A stretch of DNA of 64,000 bases, taken from Brachycybe producta (taxonomy: Eukaryota; Arthropoda; Diplopoda; Playtdesmida; Andrognathidae). The notes under the pieces were generated by a model. That model was not told the DNA's origin and ran no database searches. It saw only the letters and a program-made list of their open reading frames with translations. The stretch is taken from contig JAUPFP010000026.1 of NCBI GenBank assembly GCA_036925085.1, positions 1,839,001 through 1,903,000 on the forward strand, written 5' to 3'. The translations under genes were made by a program, and so were the position numbers. Shown one piece after another: positions 1 to 11,092 of the stretch (the first letter of the stretch is position 1; every line of letters starts with the position of its first letter).

Positions 1-220
1 TCCAATATCCTATAGACTTACATAGAGGCATTTCTGGGCCATAGCAGGAAGGCCAACCTATTTTAATGCTTCATCATAACATAGAGAGAAAAAAAGTTGA
101 CCCAGTTTTTCTTCTTCTCATTGTTAAAGAGAAAGAAGTTTGAAACTTCCTGATACCACCTGCTGTGATGACAAAAAAAACTTGTTTTCACGACTTTGTA
201 TATAGAATAAATAAAACTTT
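1..220 (+). repeat. Interspersed repeat family A, copy 1
   Basis: This stretch recurs in the window. Shared words are CATTTCTGGGCCATAGC, AAAGAGAAAGAAGTTTGAA and ACCACCTGCTGTGATGA, in the same order, at 729-890 (+), more weakly at 975-1160 (+), and reversed at about 11205-11415. No protein is visible in it. It is probably an old non-coding transposon; its ends are not defined, and this copy may begin before the window. Confidence 0.6.
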
Positions 221-279
221 ATATATATAATATCCCGTGTGTGTGTGTGTGTAGTAATAAAACCATTGAAGCACGTCGG

Positions 280-560
280 AATTTATATAAATTTGAATAA
301 ATGAACCGTTTTTTTTTTCTCAAGGTCAACTATTTGTTGAACTCTTCCTTTGGACCATGTAGAAGGGGGGGCGAGAGAGAGAGAAAAGTGGGAGGGGTGA
401 GGGGAAAAGGTTGGAAAGTGTAGAAGTGGAGAGAAAAAGAAAAGTGGGAGATGTGAGGGGAAAAGGTTAGAAAGTGTAGAAGGGGAGAGAGAGAGAAAAG
501 TGGGAGGGGTAACTGAAATTGAAATGAATGGAGTAAAAAAAGGAAAAAATGATGCACATG
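280..560. repeat. Purine-rich repeat with ~60-bp tandem units
   Basis: A GGTCAACTATTTGTTG leader is followed by about three units of roughly 60 bp built on GAGAGAGAAAAGTGGGAG and GGGGAAAAGGTTGGAAAG. The same leader and purine tract recur at 1440-1625, the leader alone at about 2565-2635, and leader plus short tract at 57318-57410, so it is an interspersed family. Open frames on its pyrimidine strand are low-complexity artefacts. Confidence 0.6.
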
Positions 561-728
561 TGCACAATTGCCTGTGAATTTTGCTTCTGTCATTTATGAC
601 GGGTTACCCCACTAGTTTTGTATATAGAAGGTAAGAAATTTTATTTCATACTATGAATATAAACATATATATTCAGATTTTAAGTACATTTTTTTTATCG
701 AATACACATTTTCCACACCGCATTACAA

Positions 729-890
729 TCTCTCATAGTCTATGATGGGGTCATTTCTGGGCCATAGCAGGAAGACCAACCTATTTAAATACAGTTTTTT
801 TTTGCTTTTCATTAAAGAGAAAGAAGTTTGAAACTTCCTGATACCACCTGCTGTGATGATAAAAAAACTTGTTGTCATGACTCATTTGTT
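729..890 (+). repeat. Interspersed repeat family A, copy 2
   Basis: It is co-linear with 1-200, sharing the GGGCCATAGCAGGAAG core, the AAGAAGTTTGAAACTTCC segment and the CACCTGCTGTGATGA segment. It lacks about 30 internal bases relative to copy 1. Confidence 0.6.
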
Positions 891-974
891 TTGGTATTAT
901 AGTTTGTATAGGGAAGGTAAGTCAATTGTATGAATCAAAATGAATTATAATAATGTTGAGATTTTGACTTTATA

Positions 975-1160
975 AAGCATCTCATTTCTACACCATAACA
1001 AGAAGAACAACACATTTTGTTCAGTAACACTGTTGAATAGTTGAATAGTTGAAAAAAAAAACTTGACCCAGTTTTTTTACCTCACCTTGTTTATTTTATA
1101 AAGAGAAACAAACCTAAAATTGTGACTATGATACCACCTGTTGTTTTACAAGTTTCTCGT
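975..1160 (+). repeat. Diverged copy of interspersed repeat family A
   Basis: It keeps the order of words of copy 1 (CATCTCATTTC, GAAGAACAACACATTTT, TTGACCCAGTTTTT, AAGAGAAAC, GATACCACCTG) with many substitutions. No coding potential is seen here or in the AT-rich stretch up to 1440. Confidence 0.4.
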
Positions 1161-1439
1161 CTTGTTTAATGAAAAAACAGTTGATTTTTTAACTGACTAT
1201 TATTGAGTTACCCATTTTATTCTATGAACAATTAATAATATCTATTTCTTTTTTTAAAAAATAAATTTAGTTACTGTGCAATGACAATAATAATTTCAAG
1301 AGGTAAAAAATAATTTTTGTATAAAAGGGGATGCATTTTTGTTTTTAATAACAACTTCTTCACCTATCCAGACAACTAAAACATGGAAGCTTCTTGGTTG
1401 TAATTATATATATATCCCAGGTCTGTGTGTGTGTAATGT

Positions 1440-1625
1440 CGGAATTTATATAAATTTGAATAAATGAACTGCTTTTTTTTCTTCTCAAGGTCAACTATAT
1501 GTTGCACCCTTCCCATCCAAGAACCCCATGATATTAAATTGAAGAGGGGAAAAGGTTGGATGGAAAGTGTAGAAGGGGTGAGAGAGAAACGTGGAGGGAG
1601 GAAAAGTGGGAGGGGTGACTGAAAT
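1440..1625. repeat. Second copy of the purine-rich repeat
   Basis: It matches the 280-560 repeat: a GGTCAACTATATGTTGC leader, the CCATCCAAGAACCCCATG word also found at 57345, then GGGGAAAAGGTTGGATGG and a GGGAGGGGTGACTGAAATTG end that is shared with 505-520. Confidence 0.55.
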
Positions 1626-1794
1626 TGAAATGAAATTAGTAAAAAAAACGACGCACATGCGCACACCAGAGAAAATGAAAAACACATTTTCTCTTTCAAA
1701 TATAAAAAGGGGAGGGGATAATAGTAGCAAAATTAAACTACAGTTTATCACAGGCAATTGTGCCCAGCAATTATGTTGCGCTCTGTCCATCCAT

Positions 1795-2545
1795 GCCATA
1801 AAAACAATTAACCCTAATGGAACATTTTCCTTAAAACCATTTACCCTAAAACTAATTACCCTAATAGAACATTTGCCCTCAAAGAACACTTGCCCTAAAA
1901 CCATTTACCCTAAAACTATTTGCCCTCAAGGAACATTTGCCCTAAAACCAATTACTGTGTATTTAGACTACTCATTAGGGGAACATGTTTTTTAGGCAAA
2001 TGTTTTTTAGGGCAAATGTCCTTTTAGGGTAAATGTCCCTTTAGGGCAAATGTCCCTTTAGGGCAATGTCTCTAGGGCAAATGTCCTTTTAGGGCAATGT
2101 CTTTTTAGGGCAAATGTCTAGGGCAAATGTCTCTAGGGCAAATGTCTCTTTAGGGCAATGTCTCTTAAGGGCAAATGTCCCTTTAAGGCAAATGTCCCTT
2201 TAGGGCAAATGTCTCCTTAGGGCAAATGTCCCTTTAGGGCAAATGTCTCTAGGGCAAATTTTTCTAGGGCAAATGTCCTTTTAGGGCAAATGTCCTATTA
2301 GGGCAAATGTCCTATTAGGGCAAATGTCCTTTTAGGGCAAATGTCCTTTTAGGGCAAATGTCCCTTTAGGGTAAATGTTCTTTTAGGGCAAATGTCCCTT
2401 TAGGGCAAATGTTCTTTTAGGTCAAATGTCCCTTTAGGGTAAATGGTTTTAGGGCAAATGTTTCTTTAGGGCAAGTGTTTCTTTAGGGTAAATGGTTTTA
2501 GGGCAAATGTTTCTTTAGGGTAAATTGTTTTAGGACAAAAACTTA
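1795..2545. repeat. 18-bp minisatellite (TTAGGGCAAATGTCCCTT) with an orientation switch
   Basis: From about 1805 to 1950 the units read CCCTAAAACCATTTGCC. After a short spacer ending near 1980, they read in the opposite orientation (TAGGGCAAATGTCC and variants) to about 2540, some 30 units. The array is therefore an inverted repeat that could fold back. A related array is at 19388-19665. A chance ORF covers part of the left arm. Confidence 0.8.
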
Positions 2546-2699
2546 ATCAGATTGAAATTTAAATGAACCGCTTTTTTCTCATGGTCAACTTTATGTTGCA
2601 CTCTCCTGATCCAAGAACCCAAACAATAGTAAGGACACGCAAGTAAAGACAGTAAAATACAGTCGTTTTCCCCGCCTTTTTTATGAGGGCCAGCAACTT

Positions 2700-3640
2700 T
2701 TAATTATTTTGTTATGTCGTCTGATGTCACATGCCCCGTTCTTTTCAATTTCCATTTCATCATCATCCTTTCCTGTACCTTATCCTGCAAGCAGCAGAGT
2801 CAGCCTTGCTGGTTCTAACTCTCCACTTGTTCCAATTTTGCACCAAGCCCCCAGTGACCCCACATGCCACCATATCCCGTTTTACTACTAAGTCCCAGGT
2901 TTGCTTGGGTCTTCCTCTACCTCGTTTTATTCCTATGTCTAAGTTCATTGCTTGCCTCAGCAGCCCATCTTCCCTGATCCTGAGGACATGCCCAAACCAC
3001 CGTAGCCTATTTTCCTGCATATTTTCTACTATATTTATTACCCGTACACTACCCCTAATAAAATCATTTCTGATCCTATCCCTTCTGGTCACCCCACTCA
3101 TAAACCTTAGCATTCTCATCTCAGCTACCTTCATTCTATCCTCATGCCCAACACTCTGACCCATACAACATAGCTGGTCTGACTACTGTCCTATAAAACT
3201 TTCCCTTCCTGTCACATAATACCCCACTAGCCTGCCTCCACCTATGCCAACCTGGTTTTATTTGGTTTGTGATGTCTAAGCTCCCATCATCCTATATTTG
3301 AAGTCATGCACCTGCTGCATTAAACTGGCCCCAAGTCTAATCCCCTCATTCAACTGTTCTTTTCCATCCCACTGAAATTTTATGTACCTCCGTTTTTGGC
3401 CTACTTATTTTCAGGTTCTTTGATTCCAAGGCATTCCTAATCTCCTCTAACATTATCTTGAGTTCCATTTTGGATTCCCCAACTAAGACTATGTCATCTG
3501 CAAACAGCATACACCAGGAGACCTCCTGCCTCACCCCTGCCAGTAACTCATCCAGGACCAAAGTGAATATATATGGACTAAGTGCTGAGCCCTGGTGTAC
3601 ATCCATTTTTTTTAAATTTAATACATTTTTTAAAAAGTTA
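2700..3640 (-). pseudogene. RTE-like LINE fragment (reverse transcriptase C-terminal part)
   Basis: Two - strand frames belong to one retrotransposon protein. The segment at 3346-3684 holds reverse transcriptase motifs QGSALSPYIFTLVLDEL and LFADDIVLVGES, the FADD box being the catalytic aspartate pair. The segment at 2763-3164 holds the end of the protein, with KVAEMRMLRFMSGVTRRDR and NRLRWFGHVLRIRED, which are typical of RTE-clade LINEs in animals. A frame change and a gap of about 180 bases separate them. The endonuclease domain is absent, so this is a 5'-truncated dead copy. Clade assignment is from family knowledge; the motifs are seen directly. Confidence 0.8.
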
Positions 3641-3689
3641 CAATGAATATTTAGTTGACCAATAGAGTAATAGAAGCAAGGCAATAATT

Positions 3690-3830
3690 TTAAACTTGGT
3701 CTGGAGTGTACACCGAACGTGCACTATTTATTAAAATACAGAAATTGATGTTTCAATGCTAAATGGCATCATCATCAGAACTATCTAAGTAAAATACGAC
3801 CCAGCAAACATTTTTTGGATTATAAAAGAT
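3690..3830 (-). other. Possible Penelope-like element end with hammerhead-like core
   Basis: On the - strand a CTGATGA box (3772-3778 on +) is followed by a short ATGC/GCAT stem-loop and then GAAAC (3750-3754), the order of a hammerhead ribozyme core. Animal Penelope-like elements are known to carry such motifs. I could not pair stems I and III convincingly, so catalysis is unproven and the assignment is tentative. Confidence 0.3.
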
Positions 3831-3956
3831 CATATAAAATTTTTTATATAAAGCAAATACATACATCAAAGACACATTAAAGAAGAATAATACATGATAT
3901 GGCTGTTAAATTCCCCATAATTATGAGAATTTTGAGTTGAGCATAAAGAACATCAT

Positions 3957-4235
3957 AATTGAATCCATATGCCCAAGAGAAAGAGACCCAAGACCCAAAA
4001 GGTGACCCAAGACAGGATATTGGCGTTGTCAGCTGAGAGAACTAGGTCAATCCTCTGTACATCAGTACAGAGGGTTGACAAAGTTCCAGGCCAATAAAAA
4101 CAAACGATCCACAAAAAACTAAGTGAGCCAGGAGCGCTCCTGGACTGATCGTTTCAATATATATATTAGTGTTATTTCCTTCCTTTTATATTTTAAACAA
4201 TTTAAAGTACAATTTGGGCATATGGATTCAATTAT
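3957..4235. mobile_element. MITE-like element with ~19-bp terminal inverted repeats
   Basis: AATTGAATCCATATGCCCA at 3957 reappears inverted as TGGGCATATGGATTCAATT at 4217, about 280 bp apart, with inner sub-inverted words (AACGATCCA near 4104 and TGATCGTTT near 4147). It has no ORF of note. It abuts the TA microsatellite. The superfamily cannot be assigned. Confidence 0.5.
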
Positions 4236-4238
4236 GTA

Positions 4239-4349
<111 letters not shown>

Positions 4350-5261
4350 ATACCACATGTTAAGAAATGACTGGTGTATAGACACAACAACAATAAAAAA
4401 AACTTTTATAATTAAAAATAAAACTTCAATTTATTTTGATTTTTTAAATTTTTTTAAAAACAATTTAAACTTAAAATTAAAAATTATGACTTAAAGTATT
4501 TTAAAATCACAAAAGAATTTCTTTTATATTTATCACATAAACATGTATTTATTTTTAGCTTTCATATTTTTCATAGATTATATCACTATATTATTGCTTA
4601 GTACCCTTACCTTATTTCTATTTCTTGCAGGGATGCCTTCCATAGTCATGTTCCTTTTTTATTGGCCTCTTTCATAGCCATGCTACTTTTTATTGGCTTC
4701 TTTCTTAGCTTTTTTTATGTCTTTCATAACCTGGTTTCATTTTTATTTGTCTTTTGTCATCTTAACTTGATATTATTGGTCTTTTGTTGTAATGTCTGAG
4801 TAGTTTCATTGGCTACTATTTTTAATCGAGGATACTATTTTACTATAAAAGAGCAAAAAGTTCTCATAAAATTCACACACCAACTTCCATTCTGAATCTT
4901 TTCAGACAAGAGTTGCTCTAATCATTCACTTCTAAAATCATTACAGCAAAATACTTCATCTTTAAAGTTTGATTTTTTTATTGTGGCCGATCTTACAAAT
5001 AGTTTTTCACTTTGTGCAAGACATTTATTACATCAAAAACTCCACATCTATAACCGATTTTTGTAAAAAGTCATATTTATATTATAATGCAAGACAATCA
5101 AGACATCATTGGTGAGTATTTCTTTTTTAAACTATCAAATAGCCTAAGAAACATAAATACCCATTTTACAAATCACTAGGAACTATTTTTTTATACTGGT
5201 AAATTTTCATTATCTTAGCTTACAAAGTCAATATTGTTTCTTAGAAAAATTCTGAAAAATA

Positions 5262-6775
5262 TTGATAGACTTGACTGTAGAAACCACAGTAACTGGCCGA
5301 AAGACAAAAAGGAAAGCCACACCAAAATCTCAAGCTGCAAAACGTCCAGCGAAGGCAATCGGTGAGGCTGGGCCATCTTCAGCTGTAGCGGAAGACACGA
5401 TCAAAAATGATTTGGACGTCATCTTAGTAAATCTGAGGAAAAGAACACTTTACCGGACTTCAAAGTCTATGAAACTATTTCCATTGAGGACAATTGGAAG
5501 CTACGTTTTCTCGAAAGTAATGAGAATTGGTTCACCGACATTAGTAAATATAGCATAGAAAATAAATTTACCAAAGGGGCTTGTATCCTAATTCATATTT
5601 ATGCACAACTAATCACAAAACTTAATCGAGTTCCTACTGTTTTGGGTAAATTGGGATTTAATTTTGAAAAATGAGCTGTTTCATATGTGGGGAGCCAGAT
5701 AACTCAATGGAGCATTTTCTCAATACCCATGTTATCGGTCCTATCAAAGAAAAATGTAATCTCTGCAATTCACAATTTAATACTAAAACGGAATGGTTAA
5801 CCCATTTAAATAATACTCATGAAATATTTTTACCCGATTCTTTTGTTGTACATAAAACGGGATTTGGGGGTTTATTAGTTACCTTAAAACACATTAACGG
5901 GGAAAATATTCAGGATCCTAGGAGTTATTTTCAACACATGTATAACGATGTCATGAATTTGCTGGAGGATGGTCAAATAAAATAAGATTTAAATTTCAAT
6001 TATGTTTACGCATTCATTTTATCAAGCCAAAAATCATTTATGAAAACAATGAGGCAATAATGACTTACGAAACCAATGATTCTTATTTTTGTAGTAATAT
6101 GAAACTTATTATGCATCATTCAGAAATAAAACAATGCAAATCATAGGTGCAATAGAAGCTTTCATTAATAGAGGTTCGGGTTGGGTGATCGATTCCATCG
6201 AAGATCTAGAAATCAAAATTGGCAAATACAGACTGTATAAAGGGGGATGTTCGGGAAAACTTCCCGTTTTATTAAAAAAAAGAAATCTATTTTAAATATT
6301 GTCCCTAAAGATGCTAAATGTTTTTTATGGTGTATATTAGCTCATTTACATCCTGTCGAGTGGGGCAACCATCCAAATCGATTGAGTCACTATAAGAAAT
6401 TAGAAACTCACTGGATACATCCATGCTTGAATACCCCATTGCCTTAACCCAAATTTAAAATTCGAAATTGTGAATAATCTCAAAATTAATGTGTTTGGAT
6501 ACGATAAATTTGTGGTTCCTCTTCAGTTAAGTAATTCCAGCTCAAATAGAGAAATTAATCTTCTTCATGACAAACATTACTTTCTTATTAGGAATATTGC
6601 ACAATTAATGGGACATAATGGTTTAAACAAAAACATTTGTTGCTTATGATGCTGCCAAGGGTTTACTGCTGAAAGTGCTTTACAAAGGCATCGTCCCATA
6701 TGTGAAGAGCATAAAACGGCCAAAATTCGATTACCGAGCAAAGAGGATTGCCTACCCCTAGGATGAGTAAAAAAC
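5262..6775 (+). pseudogene. Decayed Polinton/Maverick-like DNA polymerase region (N-terminal part)
   Basis: Several consecutive + strand frames resemble the region upstream of the catalytic domain in protein-primed B-family DNA polymerases of Polinton/Maverick and adintovirus-type elements. The first segment (5262-5558) is basic and opens with MIDLTVETTV. The segment 5671-5985 has C2H2-type fingers, clearest as C-N-L-C with 12 residues then H-x4-H. Near 6165-6240 is a GSGWVIDSIEDLEI stretch; near 6325-6400 CFLWCI and HPVEWGN-type words; near 6640-6710 a further Cys/His finger. Frameshifts and stops separate the segments and the polymerase catalytic part is not present, so this is an old broken copy. 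The family assignment rests on recalled sequence character and was not searched. Confidence 0.55.
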
Positions 6776-6959
6776 GGCAGAAGAATTGTATCGTCAATTA
6801 TTATAGGATAGTTCCTAGAAGAATTGACGATATATAACTTTTGGCCAGTGAAACTCTGGTCAAGTGTAACGAAAAGGATGAAGAAGTCCTTTTTGTTTGA
6901 ATTCTTAATTGGATTTTATTGTTATATTTTAGTACATCTTATATATGTTTTTGTTTAGA

Positions 6960-7455
6960 TTTTATTTAATTAATTAAAGGTCCTGGTTGTGTCCAAGGAT
7001 CTTGGACACACCTGGCGCCTTTGTTGTATCGATCATATGTTTCTATTGTTAAACATATATAAGCAGGACTGTGTGGATTGAGAATCAGACTGGTTAAATC
7101 TTACGAACTAGACACACCACTGATATCTCAATCCACGGCATCTCGCTGTTTATTGAATAAATATCTTTGTAAATATAAATCTATGTGTGGACTCGGTTAT
7201 TTCATGGGATTTCATCAGTCAATGATTCGACCAGCAGAGAAGGAAGCCTCCAGCAGTCACGTGTAAGAAGACATATCTACGCTATATTCTACCTGTGGAC
7301 TCCTGAGGTACCGACCCTTGTGTCTCTGGTGGTAAGTATCCAACAGAGGAGCCAATCGACCGAAAGACTTAATCATCAACATCCAATCGATACTTTCGAA
7401 TGGCAAACAGAGAGCTCTCTGCTAACCGTGCGGAAACGGGGATGTTACAATTATA
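6960..7455 (+). other. LTR-like sequence of uncertain limits
   Basis: A TATA-like ATATATAAGCAGGAC near 7058, an AATAAA at about 7157 within TTGAATAAATATC, and a GGGATGTTACA end at about 7452 are spaced like U3-R-U5 of an LTR. No matching partner LTR, clear 5' edge or target duplication was found, so it could equally be unrelated sequence. Confidence 0.25.
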
Positions 7456-7514
7456 TATACAATTTACACAAAAATGAAATCAAAAATAGATTGAAAACCA
7501 AAATGAAGAAACAA

Positions 7515-7600
7515 TAATAAGAGCAATAATTATAATAATAATAATAAGAAAGAAGAATGATAATAATGTTAATAATAATAATAATAATAATAATAATGTT
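7515..7600. repeat. AAT/ATT-rich microsatellite
   Basis: It consists of AATAATAAT-type runs interrupted by AAGAAGAATG. The following stretch to about 8400 has no gene that I can support. Confidence 0.8.
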
Positions 7601-8407
7601 TAAAAGAACTTCATGAATGAAAACAGGTGTTTGAAACAGGTGTTCAAAAGAGAAAAAGTATAGCTAAAGAAATTTGAAGCCAAGTTACGATGGACAAGTA
7701 AGTTAAATTCAAAAGGTTGTAAGTGTAATGTGATACATTAGTAAAACCAAAAACCAATCACACAATAGAGAGAGACAACATATTAAAAATATCATACAGT
7801 AAATATGATGGGGTGGGAAATAAATAATAAAACACTTAAAAACTTAACCTTTATAACAAAGTTTAAAATATTTATAATTTATGATACTTTACTGTAACAA
7901 TAAGAGGTAATGTTAAAATGGCCTGTCAATCAAAAGACATAATGTTATTCTATTATCACCTGGCCATTACACTAACAATTACATGTAATCTTTTGTAAAA
8001 CAGGTGACAGCTGTTTTGCAATGTTAGTCTTTCCTGTCAATCACAATACTTTCACTTGTCAATCATAAGCTGACCAATGAAATGGTTGAATAATCAACCC
8101 AAGTTGACCAATGAGAGACTAGAATTTACTAAAAATCTTCAATTTTAGTCAGTTCATTTTGGTTTTTCAAGCAGAGTGTGGCAGACTCTCAAGGAGTGTG
8201 TGTGAGAGGCTCTCAAGCAGAGTGTCTCGAGGAACAGAAGGTGACTGAGTTTTGGGATTATGGTTGGATAAGTGTTTAAAGTGAAAAAATACAAAGTCTT
8301 ATGCTCTATTCCAATGGGAACCCAGTATATGAGTTTGAATTTAAAATAGATATTGTTATTACTTTAAAAAATTGTGGGTTTTACATATGGTAATATTGAG
8401 ATTTCTA

Positions 8408-8575
8408 TTTTTTTCCCTTAGAAAATTTCTATTTTGTCCTTAGAAATTTTCTAACTTTGAATTTGTACTTGCACATTTTGAAACAAATTTATATTTTGTC
8501 CCTTAGATATTTCCTAACTTTTAATTTGTACTTGCATATTCTGAAACAGCATTCTATTTTTGGTCCCTTATGTAT
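8408..8575. repeat. Tandem duplication of ~65 bp
   Basis: The words ATTTTGTCC, TTAGA, TTTCTAACTTT, AATTTGTACTTGCA and TCTGAAACA occur twice in order, at about 8430-8490 and 8495-8555. The function is unknown. Confidence 0.5.
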
Positions 8576-8774
8576 ATTTTGACCTAAATAGTTTTGAACT
8601 TGTTTCTGAAACAGGAGTATTTTAACAGAAATAAACACTGCCAATTTAAAACTTTAGTGTATCAAGTGAATTAAATTAGTTTGTGCAGTGATTTAAAATG
8701 CTACAGGGGTCAATGCAACACAACCTCTAGCCAACTGGACAACAGCATCTCATCAAGAAGTAAGGTAGGAACAA

Positions 8775-8790
8775 AATCTTTATTTTAATT
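8775..8790 (-). terminator. Candidate polyadenylation signal for the Bok-like fragment
   Basis: Reading the - strand, AAAATAAAGATTTTG contains AATAAA, about 240 bp past the stop codon of the BCL-2-like frame. It is the only supporting 3' end signal in this AT-rich stretch and could occur by chance. Confidence 0.3.
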
Positions 8791-9017
8791 TAATACAAGG
8801 CCAATAACTTAAGCACCCACTGGCAAGAAAAAGGGACAAATAAAAAACAAACAGGGATAGTGGTTCCCTATATAGACAATTGCCTAGAACCTGAACCAAG
8901 CTGTACACTTTCACTTCTTCCCATTTTCCAAAATTTCCAATTTTACATTCAGGGCTAGAGTGGGGTGAAAATAACAGCCATGTCATGAGGAGATGCGTAG
9001 ACATTCTGCATCACAGC

Positions 9018-9340
9018 TCATGATCCATTATCTCGAAGCCACGATGCTGATGACTTGAACACGTATTCACCAATATGCACTGCCGTTGCTTCCTCGAATC
9101 CAGATCTTGCCAGTTGGAGGACGAGTGCATAAGTCACTATAATTTTACCAAATGATAGTGATCCTCGATAAACTTCATCCAACAAGAATATTAATTCTTG
9201 GTTCAAATGTGAGACAGTTTTTAAAGTTGTTGCTATTGATTCAAAAGCCTGGATATCCTTATTTCGAGCTTGATCAGTGAGTTTGTTAATTGTTCGTAAA
9301 TAGTTCGAATTCACGCCCTCGCACGATTGTTGAACACCTC
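9018..9340 (-). pseudogene. BCL-2 family fragment, Bok-like (BH1 to BH2)
   Basis: This - strand open frame of about 100 residues ends with two blocks characteristic of BCL-2 apoptosis regulators: SLSFGKIIVTYALVLQLA resembles the BH1 helix (family form NWGK-V-L-A), and GEYVFKSSASWLRDNG resembles the helix leading into BH2 (family form W-L-R-x-x-G-G-W). The spacing between them is as in Bok. The frame stops right at BH2, so the last helix and membrane anchor are missing, and an in-frame stop lies just upstream of the fragment. An AATAAA on the - strand lies about 240 bp downstream (near 8780). A splice acceptor is possible near 9327 or 9354. It could be a terminal exon of a nested gene or a truncated pseudogene; I favour the latter. 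No other exon was found. Confidence 0.45.
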
Positions 9341-9487
9341 ATTATTGAAAGCTAAACACAACTAACTCATTAAAAAGTATAAAAGTGACTGGCCTTCATA
9401 CTGCTTGTTATGGTAGAAGTGGTGTAGTAATGTCTATAGTTGCCTATAGAAGAATGTCTATGAGAAAAAAGTGTTGTTAAAATCGGA

Positions 9488-9491
<4 letters not shown>

Positions 9492-9532
<41 letters not shown>
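9492..9532. repeat. (TA)n microsatellite at left edge of mariner composite
   Basis: It is an alternating TA run directly abutting the left inverted repeat. Tc1/mariner elements insert at TA, so the run is a plausible target. Confidence 0.85.
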
Positions 9533-9535
<3 letters not shown>

Positions 9536-9876
9536 TGCGTTTCATATATATAGACGCACCCCAAAAATTGGTTATAACTCGAGTTATAGTCAATGGATTC
9601 ACCTGAAATTTTCAGCATAAAGAGATCATCTTATATTCTAAACTTTCTGCTAGGCAGAAATTTTTTTCTTTAAAAGGTAAAAATTAAAAAAATTAAAAAC
9701 TGGAAAATGACCGTTTCATAATTATAGACGCACTAATGAACTTTTCACTTTTATTAATTATTGTGACAAAATAACATGCTGAATCATTAAAAATAGTAAG
9801 GTATACAACTGTTATGATGTTTCAAAACTTAAAACATTCTTTTTTACAGAATTAAACAATATTTATAAGCAAATTT
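9533..9876 (+). repeat. Left long terminal inverted repeat of the mariner composite
   Basis: It is 344 bp long and matches 10752-11095 in reverse complement up to the word AAGCAAATTT, where the match stops. A second GACGCACTAATG word about 195 bp in suggests an internal sub-repeat of the terminal motif. Confidence 0.85.
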
Positions 9877-10751
9877 ACCGAAATTCTACTGAAAAGGAGC
9901 TAAAATGGCAATTTTCAGCTTTGATATTGTATTATCATGATGGCAATCTGCTTAATCATCATGTACAATGATGTCCCAAACGTTTTCATCAGGATTTAAG
10001 TCCGGGAGACACGCCGGCCATTCGAGAGTGGTGATATTTTGGTTCCGTAACCATTCCTTCGTTAGGTTATTGGAGGAAACTGGGCCATTTTCTTGCTGGA
10101 ATACTAAGCAAATGCTATAGAAGCGATGTAATATGGCAGTACATACCCTCGTAACATTGTCTGATAATCACTGATATTTATTTGGGTTGAAATAAATGCT
10201 AAGCTCGCGTTTCAAAAACTAAGCTGCTCGTTTGAAAGGCACTAAATGTTCCCCATAATATTAGGCTCCCCCACTGCCGAAATTTTGTTTAGGAAAATAT
10301 TGTGCTTTTCTCGTAACATCCTTCCAATATGAAGAAAGAAAAAAAAACAGTCAGAATCATCGAGATTGAATTTTTTCACGCACTCAGATATGTCGGTGGT
10401 GGTGGCCTAACAATATGCGAAGTATTTAGCGCATTTGAACCAACCAAAAAATAATGTTTATTATCAGACAATATTATGATAGTGTTTACTGACCTGCCAA
10501 AGTCGATTTCCTAGCGTTAGCTTAGCATTCGAGCAAGAAAATGCACCAGTTCGCTCCAGTAATCTAAGGAATCAATGGTTACGAAACCAGAATATCACCA
10601 CTCTCGAATGGCCAGGGTGTCCCCGGACTTAAATCTTACAGAGAACTTTCGGGACAACATCATACAATAATGATTTACAGATTGCTATGATTATACTACA
10701 ATAGCAGAGTTGAAAAGTCCCATTTTATCTGTTTCGGGGTAGAATTTCTGC

Positions 10752-11092
10752 AAATTTGCTTATAAATATTGTTTAATTCTGTAAAAAAGAATGTTTTAAG
10801 TTTTGAAACATCATAACAGTTGTATACCTTACTATTTTTAATGATTCAGCATGTTATTTTGTCACAATAATTAATAAAAGTGAAAAGTTCATTAGTGCGT
10901 CTATAATTATGAAACGGTCATTTTCCAGTTTTTAATTTTTTTAATTTTTACCTTTTAAAGAAAAAAATTTCTGCCTAGCAGAAAGTTTAGAATATAAGAT
11001 GATCTCTTTATGCTGAAAATTTCAGGTGAATCCATTGACTATAACTCGAGTTATAACCAATTTTTGGGGTGCGTCTATATATATGAAACGCA

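Noticed and set aside
1591..1995. 134-residue + strand ORF
   Set aside because: It crosses the purine-rich repeat and the CCCTAAA minisatellite; there is no protein signature or splice context.
1795..2545. CRISPR-like array or telomere
   Set aside because: Units are contiguous 18-mers without spacers, in two orientations, in a eukaryotic genome; the TTAGGG is part of a longer unit and not a telomere run.
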